Positions 1 to 11,654 of a DNA stretch of 64,000 bases are shown piece by piece. This DNA is from Siphonodentalium dalli (taxonomy: Eukaryota; Mollusca; Scaphopoda; Gadilida; Siphonodentaliidae): NCBI GenBank assembly GCA_032622095.1, contig CP136068.1, forward strand, positions 128,411,989 to 128,475,988, in the 5' to 3' direction. Position numbers and translations under genes: made by a program. Within the stretch, counting starts at the first letter, position 1, and each line of letters opens with the position of its first letter. The notes under the pieces were generated by a model. It was not told where the DNA came from. It did no database searches and worked only from the letters and a program-made list of their open reading frames with translations.

Positions 1-224
1 ATACTTCCGTGTATCGAAGACACCATTAATACAGTAACCAAACGCTCGTACAACGCGAGGCTAGAAGTGAACGTCAGACTTGCTGTATTAATTACTTGTA
101 TTAGTATATAAACTCCGAGCAAATAAGAATACAACTCGAATCATTTCAGTTTATTTCACACCTGTTTCTGGGATAACCTGTGTGTCGACTGAGAACCTGT
201 GTGTCAATTGAGGAGAACACACGG

Positions 225-340
225 AGGATTTGTGTAAATGTTAGCCCAAACGACATTTCGAAGTAACGACGGCTTTGTTGTTTATTTCGAGGAATAATAC
301 CGCATCATATGAATTCAGCCCAAATATATTGACAGGTGTC
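225..340. repeat. Dispersed repeat R1, copy a
   Basis: About 110 bp that reappears near 12591-12714. Both copies share the blocks TGTGTAAATGTTAGCCCAAA, TTATTTCGAGGAATAATACC and CAGCCCAAATAT in the same order and strand. Sequence to the left (1-224) contains TATATAAA near 105 and could be promoter- or LTR-like, but no partner LTR exists in the window, so it is left unassigned. Confidence 0.7.
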
Positions 341-394
341 AAGGGTCTAACTCTATACTGAGCAATACAAAACTAATATAATAAATACCGAGTA

Positions 395-1005
395 CATTTA
401 ATTTAACGCCAATGGGTCGTTTATGTGCGTTTAAGAGTGTATTTATGCCTAAAGCAAAGTGAAATAACGATCTTAAAATGAATTGGCCGGTATATTTTAT
501 TAGTTATCAGGGTTACCAGGGTCGTAGTTGCATAAATTACAATATATCTTATTTTTATGCTAAGATCATTGCGTGGTTATCTGTTGTAGCTTGATCGGTA
601 TCGATCGGTATTGAGGTTAACACAAATCCCATATATGGAAATTCCAAATATGGAAAGTGACTTGCGCATGCGCAAAACAGATACAATGGTCTTCCTAAAA
701 ACGAAGCAATAAACGATTGATAACAACAAACACCGACCCAGTTAAATAACGACATTAGATGGCGGTGTATTGCGTCTTTAAGAGTGTGTTGATGTCTAAA
801 TCATGTGATTAACTAATTAAAAAATTTTCGACTACATATTTCGATAATTATCAGGTCCGCAGTTCGGTCATGAAACAAAATTTCTGACTTGTATGTTAAG
901 ACTTTAATTGCTTGGTAATTATTGAGATTGCAGTTTCCTTATATGGCAACTCCTTATTTGGAATTTTCTTGCGCATGAGCAGAAATGATAGAATTCCATG
1001 AAGAC
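395..1005. repeat. Diverged tandem duplication, unit about 350 bp
   Basis: Two units (about 395-690 and 755-1005) share anchors in the same order: TTTAAGAGTGTRTT, TTATCAGG, a TATATGG-A-TTCC block and TTGCGCATG. Unit 1 carries the perfect palindrome TTGCGCATGCGCAA at 662-675; unit 2 has a mutated version. The pair lies just upstream of the Helentron coding fragment and may be its subterminal or promoter region (inference). Confidence 0.6.
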
Positions 1006-1423
1006 GTCGGCATTTTTATTATCAGTCCAGACAGAGAAATTTGTATTGACTTGTTTCATTTATTTAATTTATGATGGTGATGTCATTTGATAAATAATAG
1101 TTAATTTTGTGTTGATAACACGATGCCGATGGTAAGATCAGTTCTGCAAATATCCACCGCACCTGCGAAGTTTATTTGTATAATCGGAGATTTCAATAAT
1201 CCTTTGTTGTGTTACTCTACTCTAGTAGTTGGCGTGTTGCCATTTTCTGCGATTGCTAAATTTAGTCTAATTACTGGACCCTCTGAATTTTCTTTCGCGA
1301 TTTAGATTTACAAATCAAAATAATTCAAATTCCAAATAAATCTTTTTCTTTTAACGAATTTTTCTCCATTCACTATTTGTTATACTGATAATAATATTTT
1401 ATTCTTTTGCCTTCCATTTTACT
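1006..1423. other. No recognisable feature
   Basis: AT-rich spacer between the tandem duplication and the Helentron ORF. A 60-codon ORF at 1123-1305 resembles nothing I know and is not called. Confidence 0.4.
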
Positions 1424-2065
1424 GTGTATCTGATTCAGAATCAGTCAATCGCCATCATCATGGTCAGAGCTGTGAGGGCAAATTTACAGCAGGGCTGTCA
1501 ACAGTTTTCACCTTTTAATGGTGTTCAGTGTACAGCAATTGCTTTGGTAGCATTGTTATTTTTTTCATCTGGCCGGATCAACGATCAAAACCAAAATGAT
1601 CAACTTGTGAACATTGATGCATATGATTTGGATGGACTGTTAGAACAGGGAACGATTTTGTATTCACAGTTAGTTCAAACTGTACATAGGGACATTCTAA
1701 ATTCAAACACTGGATATCTTGGACATTATCATTTGCCCGAAAATTTAGAGCCGTTTAACAATATTTTCCACATCCGATATGTTCGCGACCAATTTCATGG
1801 TGTTGTAAATGGGGATAGAGACAGCGTTTTTGGGCAACAATCGTTTCTTGAATCATTGATTTCAACATTAAGTCTTAGTGAATTTCACATTATAACATTT
1901 GGAGACATCACTGTTAGCTTTTATATTGACAGACCAAGAAATATATTTACAATTTTTGACTCTCATCAACGAGATTTGTTAGGACGAACGTCATCTGGAG
2001 GTACAGCAGTTTTGTTGAATTTTGAGTCCTTTGATGAACTTATTCTGCACGTGTTTGACAATTAA
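1424..2065 (+). pseudogene. Helentron-type cysteine peptidase domain (OTU/C76-like)
   Basis: Open frame of 213 codons. Seen: a Gln35-Cys36 pair followed by a hydrophobic helix, an acidic Asp179 and His181 in a Phe-Asp-Ser-His block, then a Gly-Thr-Ala-Val-Leu-Leu strand. That order (QC near the N-terminus, FDSH about 145 residues on) fits papain-fold peptidases of the OTU or C76 type. Known: such domains sit at the N-terminus of large Helentron/Helitron2 replicase proteins in fish and invertebrates. The frame ends in TAA, and related open sequence continues in another frame from about 2083, so this is probably one domain of a broken polyprotein. The first Met may not be the true start; a second Met at codon 13 is equally plausible. 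Host deubiquitinase and viral origins were considered less likely because of what follows downstream. Confidence 0.6.
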
Positions 2066-2082
2066 ACGATTTAAAAACAAAG

Positions 2083-3113
2083 GAAAATGTCGCTATAAAT
2101 GTAACTGTTGAAGCATGTCAAGAAAGTGTAATTGAGCAATGTCAGGTGAAAAGTGCGAATCAGAGTTGTGGTATGCAAGTGCAGACAAATCAATCTGTGT
2201 GTGTTGAAAGCAAATTTCGGAATAGTGTTATGAATAATACTAGTGATGTACATGTATGGGCTACCGGTAGCTGTAGTGATCACCAATATGCTTCAAGCTC
2301 ATTAAAGAAGTGCTCCAAACGTTTAAGTAAGAAAAACGATGCTTTACAACAGAATGTTAATGTAGTCTTAAATGCTTCGGTGGACAATGATAAACAATTT
2401 CTGTCAACAAATTTGTATGGTGTTATGTATGACACAAATGTGCGATATACATGTAATCCAAATATTCCATATACTGTCGCATCATGTGAAGTGTATGACG
2501 ATCATGTGGTTGCTGCCAGAAATCGAGCAGACTTACTCCGGATTAATAAAGATCATTGTTATGGTACATGTAGTAAAATCAATCAAAGGAAAAAAACAAA
2601 GGTGAATCCACTCAATCCAGTACAGTTTGATATTGAATGTAGTAATCAGATATTGCATGTCAAGTGCGTTCAAATTGATCACACTTCCATATCATTGTGT
2701 ATTGACCTAGACAATTTACATGAATTTCATTCACCTGTTTCATTTATTTACTCTGTATCGGACAGTTTCACACCTCCAGTGTCTTTTGTTTATGAAGTTG
2801 ACACATGGGTAGATCTATTAAATTTAGATTATGTGTCTGATGTTAATCACAATGTTGAATATGAGTGTGCAATACGAGAGCGTGCTGATTTTGAATGTGT
2901 TGTAAATTCTTGTTCTCTAATCAAGTGTCAAAGGTTCCACGGCACATTTGCGATGATGTTTTGGATAATTTGGAAATTGCTAGGGATTCAGCTTTGTGTC
3001 GTAAATGCCACAGGTCTTGCGGACATGTAATTCCAGTCTTACATAAGAAATTAAATTCTCTTTATGTTGGAATTATTCCATCGGAGTTGAAAGATTTATC
3101 TTTTCTTGTTTAG
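2083..3113 (+). pseudogene. Helentron linker and Cys-rich (DUF6570-like) domain, frameshifted and truncated
   Basis: After the peptidase stop, frame 1 stays open to about 2920 (294 codons from 2146). It encodes a low-complexity, Cys/Asn-rich linker with a basic patch near 2590. The meaningful reading then moves to frame 3, where residues encoded near 2990-3030 contain a Cys-x-x-Cys-x-x-x-Cys cluster followed by Ile-Pro-Ser-Glu-Leu and a stop at 3111. A CxxC cluster followed by a P-x-E-L segment is typical of the domain found between the peptidase and the Rep/helicase region in Helitron-like proteins (family knowledge, from memory). No Rep HUH motif or PIF1-type helicase follows. So the element has at least one premature stop, one frameshift and a 3' truncation. 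Confidence 0.5.
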
Positions 3114-4448
3114 ATATTATGTACAAATCAAATAAACGGGATGTCATCCTTTAATAACGTGTCGCATGTATCAGGTGAAGGTCAGTCTTCAGTTACCTTC
3201 ACCTTTAGCATTCCACGGTGTACTCGCTCCCCGACTCTAGAAATGCAATCTGATTCCTATAGAGAAGCAGGATACCAACATGAGATTATCAATAATCAGA
3301 TAATAGCAGCCGAAAGACTGTCAATTACCTTACGGTATTTGGCTACTTCTCGTAGATCGGTGTTAATTGTCTTCGTCAATGATGTCATGTCACGCTTGTT
3401 AATAATTCATTTGTTCGGAAATACTTATTGGGGGTCGAAACGTATAAAATTGAACTACCACCACTTCCAAAAACAACACCGATAAACAATAACGCTCTTT
3501 TCTGTTCCATGCAATGGAAATGGCTATTTATTGTCCTGATATCAGTGATATAAATGAATGCCTATTAGTATTATCCTGAAATAAATTTATGCCACTTTGG
3601 CGAACATGGGAACCACGGTACAATTTATGCCATTTAGGCACACTTCAGGGTGAAATCTGGGCTTATATTTCGGTGAGAATCCAAATCTAAATTCTCGTAA
3701 ATATTCTCGCAAATTACCCTGGATTCTCGTGAAAAGGTATATATCAGCAAAAAGAAAAATCAGATGAAATATATGCCCTGGAAATATAGCAAATCGTTTA
3801 ATGCTTTAGAATTTTTGTTTTCGGAGATTTATATATATGCTTAAAGACATATTATGGACTTGTTATGGACTTTTTCGGGTGCGAGAAATTGATAAGTTAG
3901 TGCTCGGGCACTTTGCCAACCTGGGGAATGCTATCATTCTACTAACATCACTGAAAATTTCCAAAGAAATCTACAACACGACTTCATAGAGAACATCGTC
4001 TGAACTACTCCAAATTGTAAATATTTACACCTCGATTCGGGGCGCAACTATCGGCTATAATTAAACAAAAATGATTTCGCCATCGAGATTCATTGCATTT
4101 AACTAATATATAAGAATGACATTGTGTATCATCCATTTGGATTAATATTCGTAACAAATAACTACTTTGAGAAAGATTATTCTTAATTTCTATTTGATCA
4201 CTCTGTCCGGTGTCTGCCGGAGTGTTTATGAAAGTCTGGCACCCATTAGCATTTTAATATTCATTGGAACGTAAACAATTATTCTCTGACAGAAATCATG
4301 TTAATATCGCCTTTCGTTACTGGTTTCCTCGACTCAAATATTTCTTACTGCTCAATACTTATAATTAAAAAAAATGTTCTGTGTTTTGTGTCACTTCTTA
4401 ATAGCATTCTGTATTCTGCTATTGAAAAGAAAAAAGTTGCAGTATACC
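3114..4448. other. Unassigned spacer
   Basis: No gene or repeat copy recognised. A short hairpin lies at about 3173-3205 (AGGTGAAGGT pairing with ACCTTCACCT), and an AACGCTCTTT motif at 3488. ORFs of 114 codons (3141-3485) and 75 codons (4298-4525) show no family signature; the second runs into the MITE that follows. Confidence 0.4.
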
Positions 4449-4946
4449 TTAAAGGTACGGAAGGCCTTGGTGGGTATCCTGTGAACATATTTCCACCTGT
4501 CAAAAACCGCTACAAACGAAAATAATATTCAAATATAGACAGACTTTGTTAATATACAAATGAGAAATATCTCATAAACAGTATGTTATTGTCGTAAATT
4601 TGACGATTGTTATGTGAACAAAGCATAAAAAGTTACTTTCCTGGTGTTTCTTTATGTTATGATGGTAAACATAAAGAGCGTTCCTTGTTGCTCAATTCCT
4701 TATTTGGAAATAATAAAGAGCGTTTATACCATTTGTGTGTGATTAGCCAGTAGCATTGTGCTGCCTTCTATAACACAATCAGACTCTTGTTTAGGTAAAA
4801 TGTAGTAGGTCTTTATGTAAGCATGATGCTTAAGCGATAGTGATCGTATATTTGAACCAAAATGTATGCGTTTTAATATTTTTCTGTTTACGGTGTTTGG
4901 AACAAATATGAATATTTTCGACAACTAAGCCCTCTCGTCCCTTTAA
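4449..4946 (+). mobile_element. TTAA-flanked MITE, family M1 copy a
   Basis: About 500 bp, bounded by TTAA on both sides, with imperfect inverted ends: left TTAAAGGTACGGAAGGCCTT, and a right end that reads as a decayed TTAAAGG-ACG. Internal landmarks shared with three other copies: GTGGGTATCCTGTG, GTCAAAAACCGC, two direct copies of AAAGAGCGTT, TGTGTGTGATTAGCCAGTAG and GAATATTTTCGACAA. This copy is the diverged one of the first three. Confidence 0.8.
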
Positions 4947-5782
4947 TATAATTAATATAACATCCCTCATCCAATAATCTCCAAATTGCATATCTAATTT
5001 CAATCATAGTTACACGTCACACCGCCCATCATCATTTGCCAATTGTACAGCCTTTTTTTGCTGCTGCTGCTGCAACTGCTCAATTTCTTTAAAAATTATT
5101 GAAAAAATGGCCCTCCCGCCCGCCGACATTTACCTCTGATTTTTTTTTTCGATCATCGGTCCACACCAAAATTGAGCACACGTCCCTATATAATATACCT
5201 ATTTAAACCGACTATACACGGTGGTGTAATAGATCAACCGTTAATTTAACCGTTTAGGTAGCATATTTCCACGTATAGGTTATCACGACAAATCCCTGCT
5301 GATCTGTTATTAATGAACCAAATAATTAACATGTCAACACACTCTGGCCCGCCAATGCGACAGTGTATAAACGTAACGGGACAAATATGCACATTATATT
5401 GGCAGCTAACGAGAACATTCATCAACAGATATCTGCTCACCCCTTTCAGCCGATACGATATAATCTAAACGATTTGTTACTTTTAATTACCCGTACGTAA
5501 TTACACTACTTGCGTGTTAATAAAGTACGACCCCATTACCACTAAAGGTGAAACATGGGATTTAGAACATTAATATTCACTCTTACATAGTTCCACATCC
5601 AAGGTTCGTCTTGTGTAATCGTATGTCAGTTGTAACGTTGTGAAACTGCAACCCAACTGAATCATTCTATGCTAAATAGTTCATGGGTGACCTGATGCAT
5701 CTTAGTTTTCTTGTTCCTACCTAGTGGTCAACATAACCATTCCATATGGGTTCTTATAACTCCAAGCGTAAATATATTATAC
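4947..5782. other. Unassigned spacer
   Basis: No gene seen. Contains a short CTG run at 5060-5073. The stretch 5672-5730 resembles 21150-21205 (shared GACCTGATGCAT and CTTAGTTTTCTTGTT), so a short unclassified repeat precedes the G element here. Confidence 0.4.
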
Positions 5783-8700
5783 TAGCAGGGTTACCCGCCC
5801 TTGCCCAGGTTAAAGTGATGTGAAACCCTCAACTGTGGATATATATGGCGGGACTAGAGAATACACTCTTGCTCAGAGTGTTACACGTATTCGCATAAAT
5901 TGTATACCCAAAATGGCATCACAAAACGACATTTTTATAATTATATATGGATTGTAAGTATTGGCTCACCTTGTCAGAGTCATTGTCATTTTGTTTATCG
6001 TGAATAATTCGTCCCACCAATAAGTATAAGTGTTTATTTACAACTACTCGTACTTCAGACGTTATCATTTTTTTCAATCGTGCAGTTGACGTGTTGGGAA
6101 TGACGTTTGTTTGTTTGTTTTTTTTTAAATATTATTATTGGGATGAAAATATGAACATCATATTAGCTCGTAAAAATAAAAGACGACAATTGGGTTTTAC
6201 ATAGAGATGTATATACCTATCTAGTTGGTCAGACTAATATTTTGAGGACACCAGATTATCTCCACGAAGATACATATGTTTTAACGAAATGTTCAGGTGC
6301 TCCTCTGTCCATGGTGCTATACTGGCTAATTATTCCCAGTTTAGGGTGCATTTACACTGATATAGAACTGTATACAGATCTGTATGAAGTCACGTGTCGC
6401 GCATTACTGTGATCACAACATAATTACTAATAGTGAACGCGCGCTGATCAGCACTCTGGTAATTGACAATTCATTACGAGTCGTGTCAATTTAGGCCAGA
6501 CATAAAAATGGATCAACTATCAGCAGACAACAGCGATTTGGTATGTGCCGCATGTATTTAAAGTGTATCCTTATACCACTTGATAATGGTTAGAAGAAAG
6601 AATGAAAATCGCATAGGAATACACAACAAACTAGAATGCACTCAGAGATGCCAACGTGCGCAAAAATGTAATAAACAATAATTAAAAAAATAATTTCACT
6701 GTATTTTACTTAATTTATTTAATTTAATTTAATGTTAGCAAAAAAAGACAATTACCATTTCTCATTTCATCACAGATAAAAGGCAAATTACTATATTAAT
6801 CATTTAAGTAATTAAAACCAATTCCATGTTGCCGAAAGGATGAGACTTTAATATCGATTAAAAATTTTTCAGCGGCATATTTTCATTTTCATTTTCCGAT
6901 AGTCAAAGTTGACCAAAGGAGCAATTATAAGAAATAATTAATACCATTTGTGTAAATATTGATAGCAGCCAATATTCAACAATAAATATCAATAATTAAT
7001 CAATAATTAATCAATAACGATCATTTTATGTAATAATAAACTCTTCAAACGGCGTTTGTGTCAACAAATGCGTTTTGTTTTGTGTTACGTCATTCGTCGT
7101 ATTTGACCCGGAACTCGGCTGAAGGTTAGGCTATTCAGCCTATTGCGTCGAATTACGAAATCGCGTTTTGAATGTCTCTCTTTCCCCGCACGATAAAAAG
7201 AGGTCTTCGCACGAACCAAAAAATGATAAAACTTCCCAATTATAAGTAAAAATACCCAAACGAAGGAGTCTATGTCATATGTAGGTCTATGTAGGTCCCG
7301 AAGGAGTCTATAGACTCTTTGGTGTAGAGTTCTGATGGAGAAAATGTAGGTCGATCTATTTTTGTCATAACTCTGACGTATTTTGACCTGGGAGAATCCG
7401 GACAAATGGCGATATCGGCGACAAACAAATAATCGAAAACAACACATAAGATAAAAAGCAAAAACGCGGCACAGTAAAAATGTCAGAACGCCACGAGGTT
7501 TTACGTCGTTTTTTGGTGACGTCATGGAGTGAAACGGAGTAGGGTGACACCAAGCTACGTACGAATCTGTCTGATCGCCATACTGTTGCGCGAGCGCACG
7601 TAACAACCGTGTGCACAAATAGAGAGGCTAGAGAGCACCCATACAGCTTTAGATGGCGATTCCACCAATATTTAGAATTTCAGGTGATCATCTATATATC
7701 TATAGGTCTCCTGTTTGACACCATCTGGGTGGTGGCCATTTTGGATCTGTATGAAATGGGTATCCACCCTACAACACCCTTTATTTGACCAAATGTAGTA
7801 GAAATTCCAACTGATGACAATTCCAATGGCAATGTTGACCAAATGTAGGACAATATTTTTTTCTTAAATTAACTAGCAGTTTTTGACTGGCCACGGGGAG
7901 GGACCAGGACACAATCTTTCCAAGTGTTGGAAATTTCCAACCTGACACCCGCCCCCATAAGGTTGGAAAACTTCCAGCTGATGGCCATTCCAGCCCAAAA
8001 TTTTGATAAAAAGTAGGAAATTATGCAAATATTGGTACGAAAACAATACCCCCCAATATAATGTTTGAAAATCAAACTACAAGATAATTTTAAACCTATT
8101 GTTGGTTTGGAAATTACAACTAATGTTGTGTCAGGTATGAAATTTCCAACTGTTGAAAATTTTGACCAAAGTTGCCACGTCCCTGTCCGTGTTCAATATT
8201 CGAAATACACGGGTTGAAATGACAACGAACGCTAAAACACATTCGCCAAGTCCGAGTAACAATTAATCAAAACAGATTTGCCTGTCACAATGATTCGGCG
8301 TTGACCGTGACGTATAGCGGACACGATTTTTGCTCACACGAACTAATACCGTTTTCATTCTGTGTGCATTTCTATATCAACACGTTTACACTAGTCTGCG
8401 TGTAGATCTGTGTACAGTTCTATAGCAATGTAAATGCACCCTTAAAAGTAATCTTGCTATGTTCCACACAGAGCGAGATTTTAAGTTGTTTATGTGTTTA
8501 TGGCTATTAATATGTTCTAAAAATGAAAGAAATCCTCTGCATCGGGCACATGTAATCTTGCCGTGTGCCAGTATTGGAGGATTATGAAATGTTCATGAGC
8601 TACTGACTGCTTTCTTTTATCTCAGAAGAAACTATATTGAACTGCGCAATGTGGCCACTATTTTTGAACAGGCCTTGTATACATTTCCATCCCTCTTGAA

Positions 8701-9078
8701 AAATTGTATCTTTTTTGTGGAGCATATCAATTGTGTTATAATACATGATCCATTCTAACATGCCATCCTCTGACGGTTCAAGGTCCCTCATTTTGCAAGA
8801 ATATGTGTATCTCTTAAATAGAATGATAACTATACTTTTAATGCTTTGTTCGATATATTTGTTTTTGCTAGCTCAATATAAGAATGCCCAGATTTCCGTC
8901 TCCATTTACATACGACTGTTGAGTAACTTGAGAAGATATTGTTCCAGTAACTTAATTCGGTCACTATTTGTCGGGGTTGTGAAATTTGAACGCGAAAAAC
9001 TCATTAGAACGAATTATGGAAATGACTATATATAAATTTGGTGAATATCGACGACTAAAACTTTTTTTTATCAATGTT

Positions 9079-9080
<2 letters not shown>
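5783..9080 (-). mobile_element. Helitron-like repeat family G, copy 1 (interrupted 6344-8441)
   Basis: Begins with CTAGCAGGGTTACCCG, which is the 3' end (ending CTAG) when read on the minus strand. It matches the reverse complement of 24600-25604 through 6343, resumes at 8442, and continues to the start of satellite-type monomers near 9010-9065. The two parts join exactly when compared with the uninterrupted copy, which proves the intervening 2.1 kb is an insertion. The 5' (minus-strand) portion beyond the CT microsatellite is missing. Confidence 0.75.
6344..8441. mobile_element. PIF/Harbinger-like non-autonomous DNA transposon
   Basis: A 2098-bp insertion with terminal inverted repeats of about 40 bp. 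The left end starts GGGTGCATTTACACTGATAT; the reverse complement of the right end starts GGGTGCATTTACATTGCTAT, and both continue AGAACTGTA-ACAGATCT. It is flanked by a 3-bp TTA duplication, confirmed by the empty site in family G at 24600-25604 (AGTTTAAAAG). A 3-bp TWA duplication is typical of PIF/Harbinger. No transposase is recognisable. A short ATG frame at 6508-6540 followed by GTATGT could be a relic first exon. Inside, 7780-8190 has degenerate repeats of TTGACCAAATGTAG and GGAAATTTCCAA. Confidence 0.8.
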
Positions 9081-9170
<90 letters not shown>

Positions 9171-9204
9171 TCTCACTCTCTCTCTCCTCTCTCACTCTCT
9201 CTCT
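9081..9204. repeat. (CT)n microsatellite
   Basis: About 124 bp of nearly pure CT dinucleotide with a few interruptions. It gives an artefactual Ser-Leu repeat ORF. It lies at the point where copy 1 of family G enters its monomer array. Confidence 0.95.
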
Positions 9205-9535
9205 ACCGAAAAAATGGCAATAGGTATTGGTATGGGAGGAGGAAAATGATAGTCATGCATGTATACAAATCGTTGATTTTTGCCTCTCTGTGATGATTAG
9301 TATATCTGTTTTCATCATGTTTTAATTTTAATTATAATAATGTATAGAGAATATATTATCGGAGGACAAGTTCTGGAAAACTTAAATTGGCCTCCGATTC
9401 TTACAAACGGTACATAAACACACGGATATAGCACTACATTTTGGAATTATATAATGTTTTAGTAGGACGGGTAGAATATAGCGTACGTGCATTATAATAT
9501 AACGGAGATTACGTAAGGGGTGTTAACGATTGGGT
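9205..9535. other. Unassigned spacer
   Basis: No gene. A block at 9284-9308 resembles 22414-22436 around the stop codon of the lectin exon, so part of an old exon duplicate may extend here. Confidence 0.3.
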
Positions 9536-9590
9536 AGTACATGTATATCTGGAATCGAGTCTTCTTCGGCTGTGGTCCGTACCTACCAGA
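9536..9590 (-). pseudogene. Fragment of C-type-lectin-like terminal exon
   Basis: On the minus strand, about 40 bp reads Ser-Gly-Arg-Tyr-Gly-Pro-Gln-Pro-Lys-Lys-Thr-Arg-Phe-Gln-Ile-Tyr. The intact exon at 22427-22632 ends Ser-Gly-Gly-Tyr-Gly-Pro-Gln-Leu-Lys-Lys-Thr-Leu-Cys-Gln-Ile-Tyr-stop. The conserved Cys is Phe here and the stop is lost. The nucleotide block GTCTTCTTCRGCTGTGGTCC is shared. The rest of the exon is not recognisable upstream. Confidence 0.6.
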
Positions 9591-9599
9591 AGTTTCACT

Positions 9600-10080
9600 G
9601 TATAACTCATATTTGGCATAGATTCTTCATCGAAAGGCCGCGTATGACACCGACACCAGACAATGCTTTGTTCGTTATAGTTAAATTCTTGTCCAAATGC
9701 GTTGCACTAACCAAAATAGACACAAAAATAAAGAGGCAAATTGGGGAACTATATTTTCCGTCGCAAGCCCTAGAGCGCAATACTGTCGTATACGGCTGTG
9801 AAGCATCTCGGCCAACGATGTAAATATTATGCACTTTTCAACTTATGTTAAGGTTTTTTATTAAAAGTTGTTAAAAAGACATAAAGCTCTAATTTTTATG
9901 TGATATACAAGATCTTCAACTCGTTATGTCGGTATATAAGAGTGTATGAAACTCGTTTGATAAATTTGATTCACGTCTATACGACTCGTTCTGAATCAGA
10001 TATATGAAACTCGTTTCATGAAATCTTATATCCCAATATAACTCTAATATATACACTTTAAGTTTCACATTATATAAGAA
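9600..10080. other. Unassigned spacer
   Basis: No gene recognised. Overlapping ORFs at 9530-9823 (+) and 9607-9834 (-) have no family features. 9900-10080 has repeated ATGAAACTCGTTT motifs, one inside a small ATGAAACTCGTTTCAT palindrome. Confidence 0.35.
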
Positions 10081-10270
10081 TGAATATGTTTATTATAGTG
10101 ACATATGTATACAAACATCCGGCCCATAGGGCCTATAAATCACTTTGTTTACGTATACAGATAATGCCCATATACAATTACGATTTGGAAGGTTTTTTAT
10201 TGATTGATTGTTTATTGGTGATATAATGAATACTTATGTTTATGACAATTATAATACAAGAAGAGTATAT

Positions 10271-10430
10271 AGAGGATATCCACACTTTTTCAGTGGATAT
10301 GGGTTATATCTCATGAGTGATGACAAAACATTGAATTTCCACGAGTGGCTTTAGCCACGAGTGGAAATTCAAATGTTTTGTCATCACGAATGAGATTTAA
10401 CCCATATCCACTGAAAAGTGTAGATATTCT
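10271..10430. repeat. Foldback element, about 160 bp
   Basis: Nearly perfect inverted repeat with arms of about 75 bp. The left arm begins AGAGGATATCCACAC and contains CAGTGGATATGGGTTA; the right arm mirrors it and ends GTGTAGATATTCT. The centre is GTGGCTTTAGCCAC. Ends are TA-rich and no clear target duplication was found. Confidence 0.85.
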
Positions 10431-10493
10431 GTTTATTATATACTTTAGTTACTTGCCTATGGCCCCAAGTGAATGTCAATACATCAGAAATTT

Positions 10494-10645
10494 CACCAGT
10501 GGGATATCACTTATATCTCACTAGTGGGATATCACTTATATCTCACTGCTAAAACCTTATAATTCATGGGTAAGTATATAATAAAACATTATATCACCAG
10601 GGGATGACATAATCTCGAGGACTGTCTTCCTGTCATCCCCTGGCG
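10494..10645. repeat. 25-bp tandem pair and a 13-bp-stem hairpin
   Basis: AGTGGGATATCACTTATATC occurs twice in tandem at about 10498-10547. At 10597-10643, CCAGGGGATGACA pairs with TGTCATCCCCTGG across a 20-base loop. Confidence 0.7.
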
Positions 10646-11654
10646 CAGATTTGGTGATTAAGGCCTGATTATATAATCAACGCATGTACAAAAAACATGT
10701 GAGTGATTTCAAGTGGTGTCTCTGGTCCATAACTAAGCTCTTTTCTTGAATGAGTAGTTGGTTATTGTTTGTCTGATCGTATATGTTTCAGAAATAAACT
10801 TAGCAGCATATATACAGGGAAATTTTTCACAATATGGATCATAACGTCAACATCAGAAGTAATTTGGAAAATGTCACCAACAAGATTCAATAGCCGGATA
10901 CGAGCGTCCGTGTAAGCTGGACAACATACCAGGAAATGTAACTCATTTTCAATCAGATTAGTGTCACACAACTCGCACATATATAACAGTTTTGTTTATG
11001 TCTGTCGGCCGAAGATCATATCTGGCATAGAGTCTTATCCATCTTTGACATGTACTCATGCACTTGTTAATCTGACACGTGGTTTTATTAGTTACCCGTA
11101 TCTGTTCACATAGGACGGGCTTTGACCTTCCCGAAGCCAGCCATATTCCATGAGGACGAAGGCCGAGTGGGATACGACTCGCTGAGGCTACATGTAAGTA
11201 AAAAAAACCCACACTACGCGAACAGACACGGGGTGAATAATGTATCTATTGTTCTCCTCTTCCCAGTAGCGTTCAAATATAAACAGTCATAATAACATTT
11301 AACAGTCAACTTTGACTAAAACAAGTAAATCAGTATTACCGATCCCGAACGAGGCTCCTACTACCATATGGATAATTTCTGGGAGTTGCAATTTCCGCAA
11401 CGAGTCTGTCACCCGACACAGGACATTGTACAGGGGTTCAGTGGCATTATCGCGGGTTTCAGACCGCCACAAGTGTAGCACATGTTTAGTTGGCAAGATA
11501 TACTTAATCACGACTCACGATTAGATAGCGAGTGATATTCAATCACAGTAACACGTACACGCGAGGTTATGATTATATTTATACATGAGAATCCTGAGTT
11601 AATCGGAAGGGTGATAACTCTAGAATTATATAACGTACTTTGACGAAATAGTAA

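Larger units (their letters stand above)
10081..11212 (-). mobile_element. LINE (CR1/jockey-type) 3' fragment with nested foldback
   Basis: On the minus strand the last 72 codons (10762-10980) form the C-terminal zinc motif of CR1/jockey-type reverse transcriptase proteins: Cys-x2-Cys, then a His about 10 residues on and a Cys-Cys-Pro-Ala-Tyr block. Upstream related sequence runs to about 11212 in shifted frames. Downstream, 10081-10190 looks like the 3' UTR end, with a polyadenylation-like AATAAA (minus strand) near 10090. The UTR is split by the foldback and hairpins at about 10195-10690. No catalytic RT motifs are present; the copy is 5'-truncated and dead. Confidence 0.6.

Noticed and set aside
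1-345. LTR of a retrotransposon (TATATAAA, then polyadenylation-like AATAAG)
   Set aside because: No second LTR, primer-binding site or gag/pol seen; only R1 recurs at 12.6 kb.
1424-2065. Endogenous viral tegument-type peptidase
   Set aside because: The fold is shared, but the downstream Cys-rich domain fits a Helentron protein and no viral neighbour is seen.
7085-7618. 177-codon minus-strand ORF inside the Harbinger-like element as a transposase
   Set aside because: No DDE or Myb/THAP signature, low complexity, overlapping ORFs in other frames.
8986-9249. Ser-Leu repeat protein
   Set aside because: Translation of a CT microsatellite.
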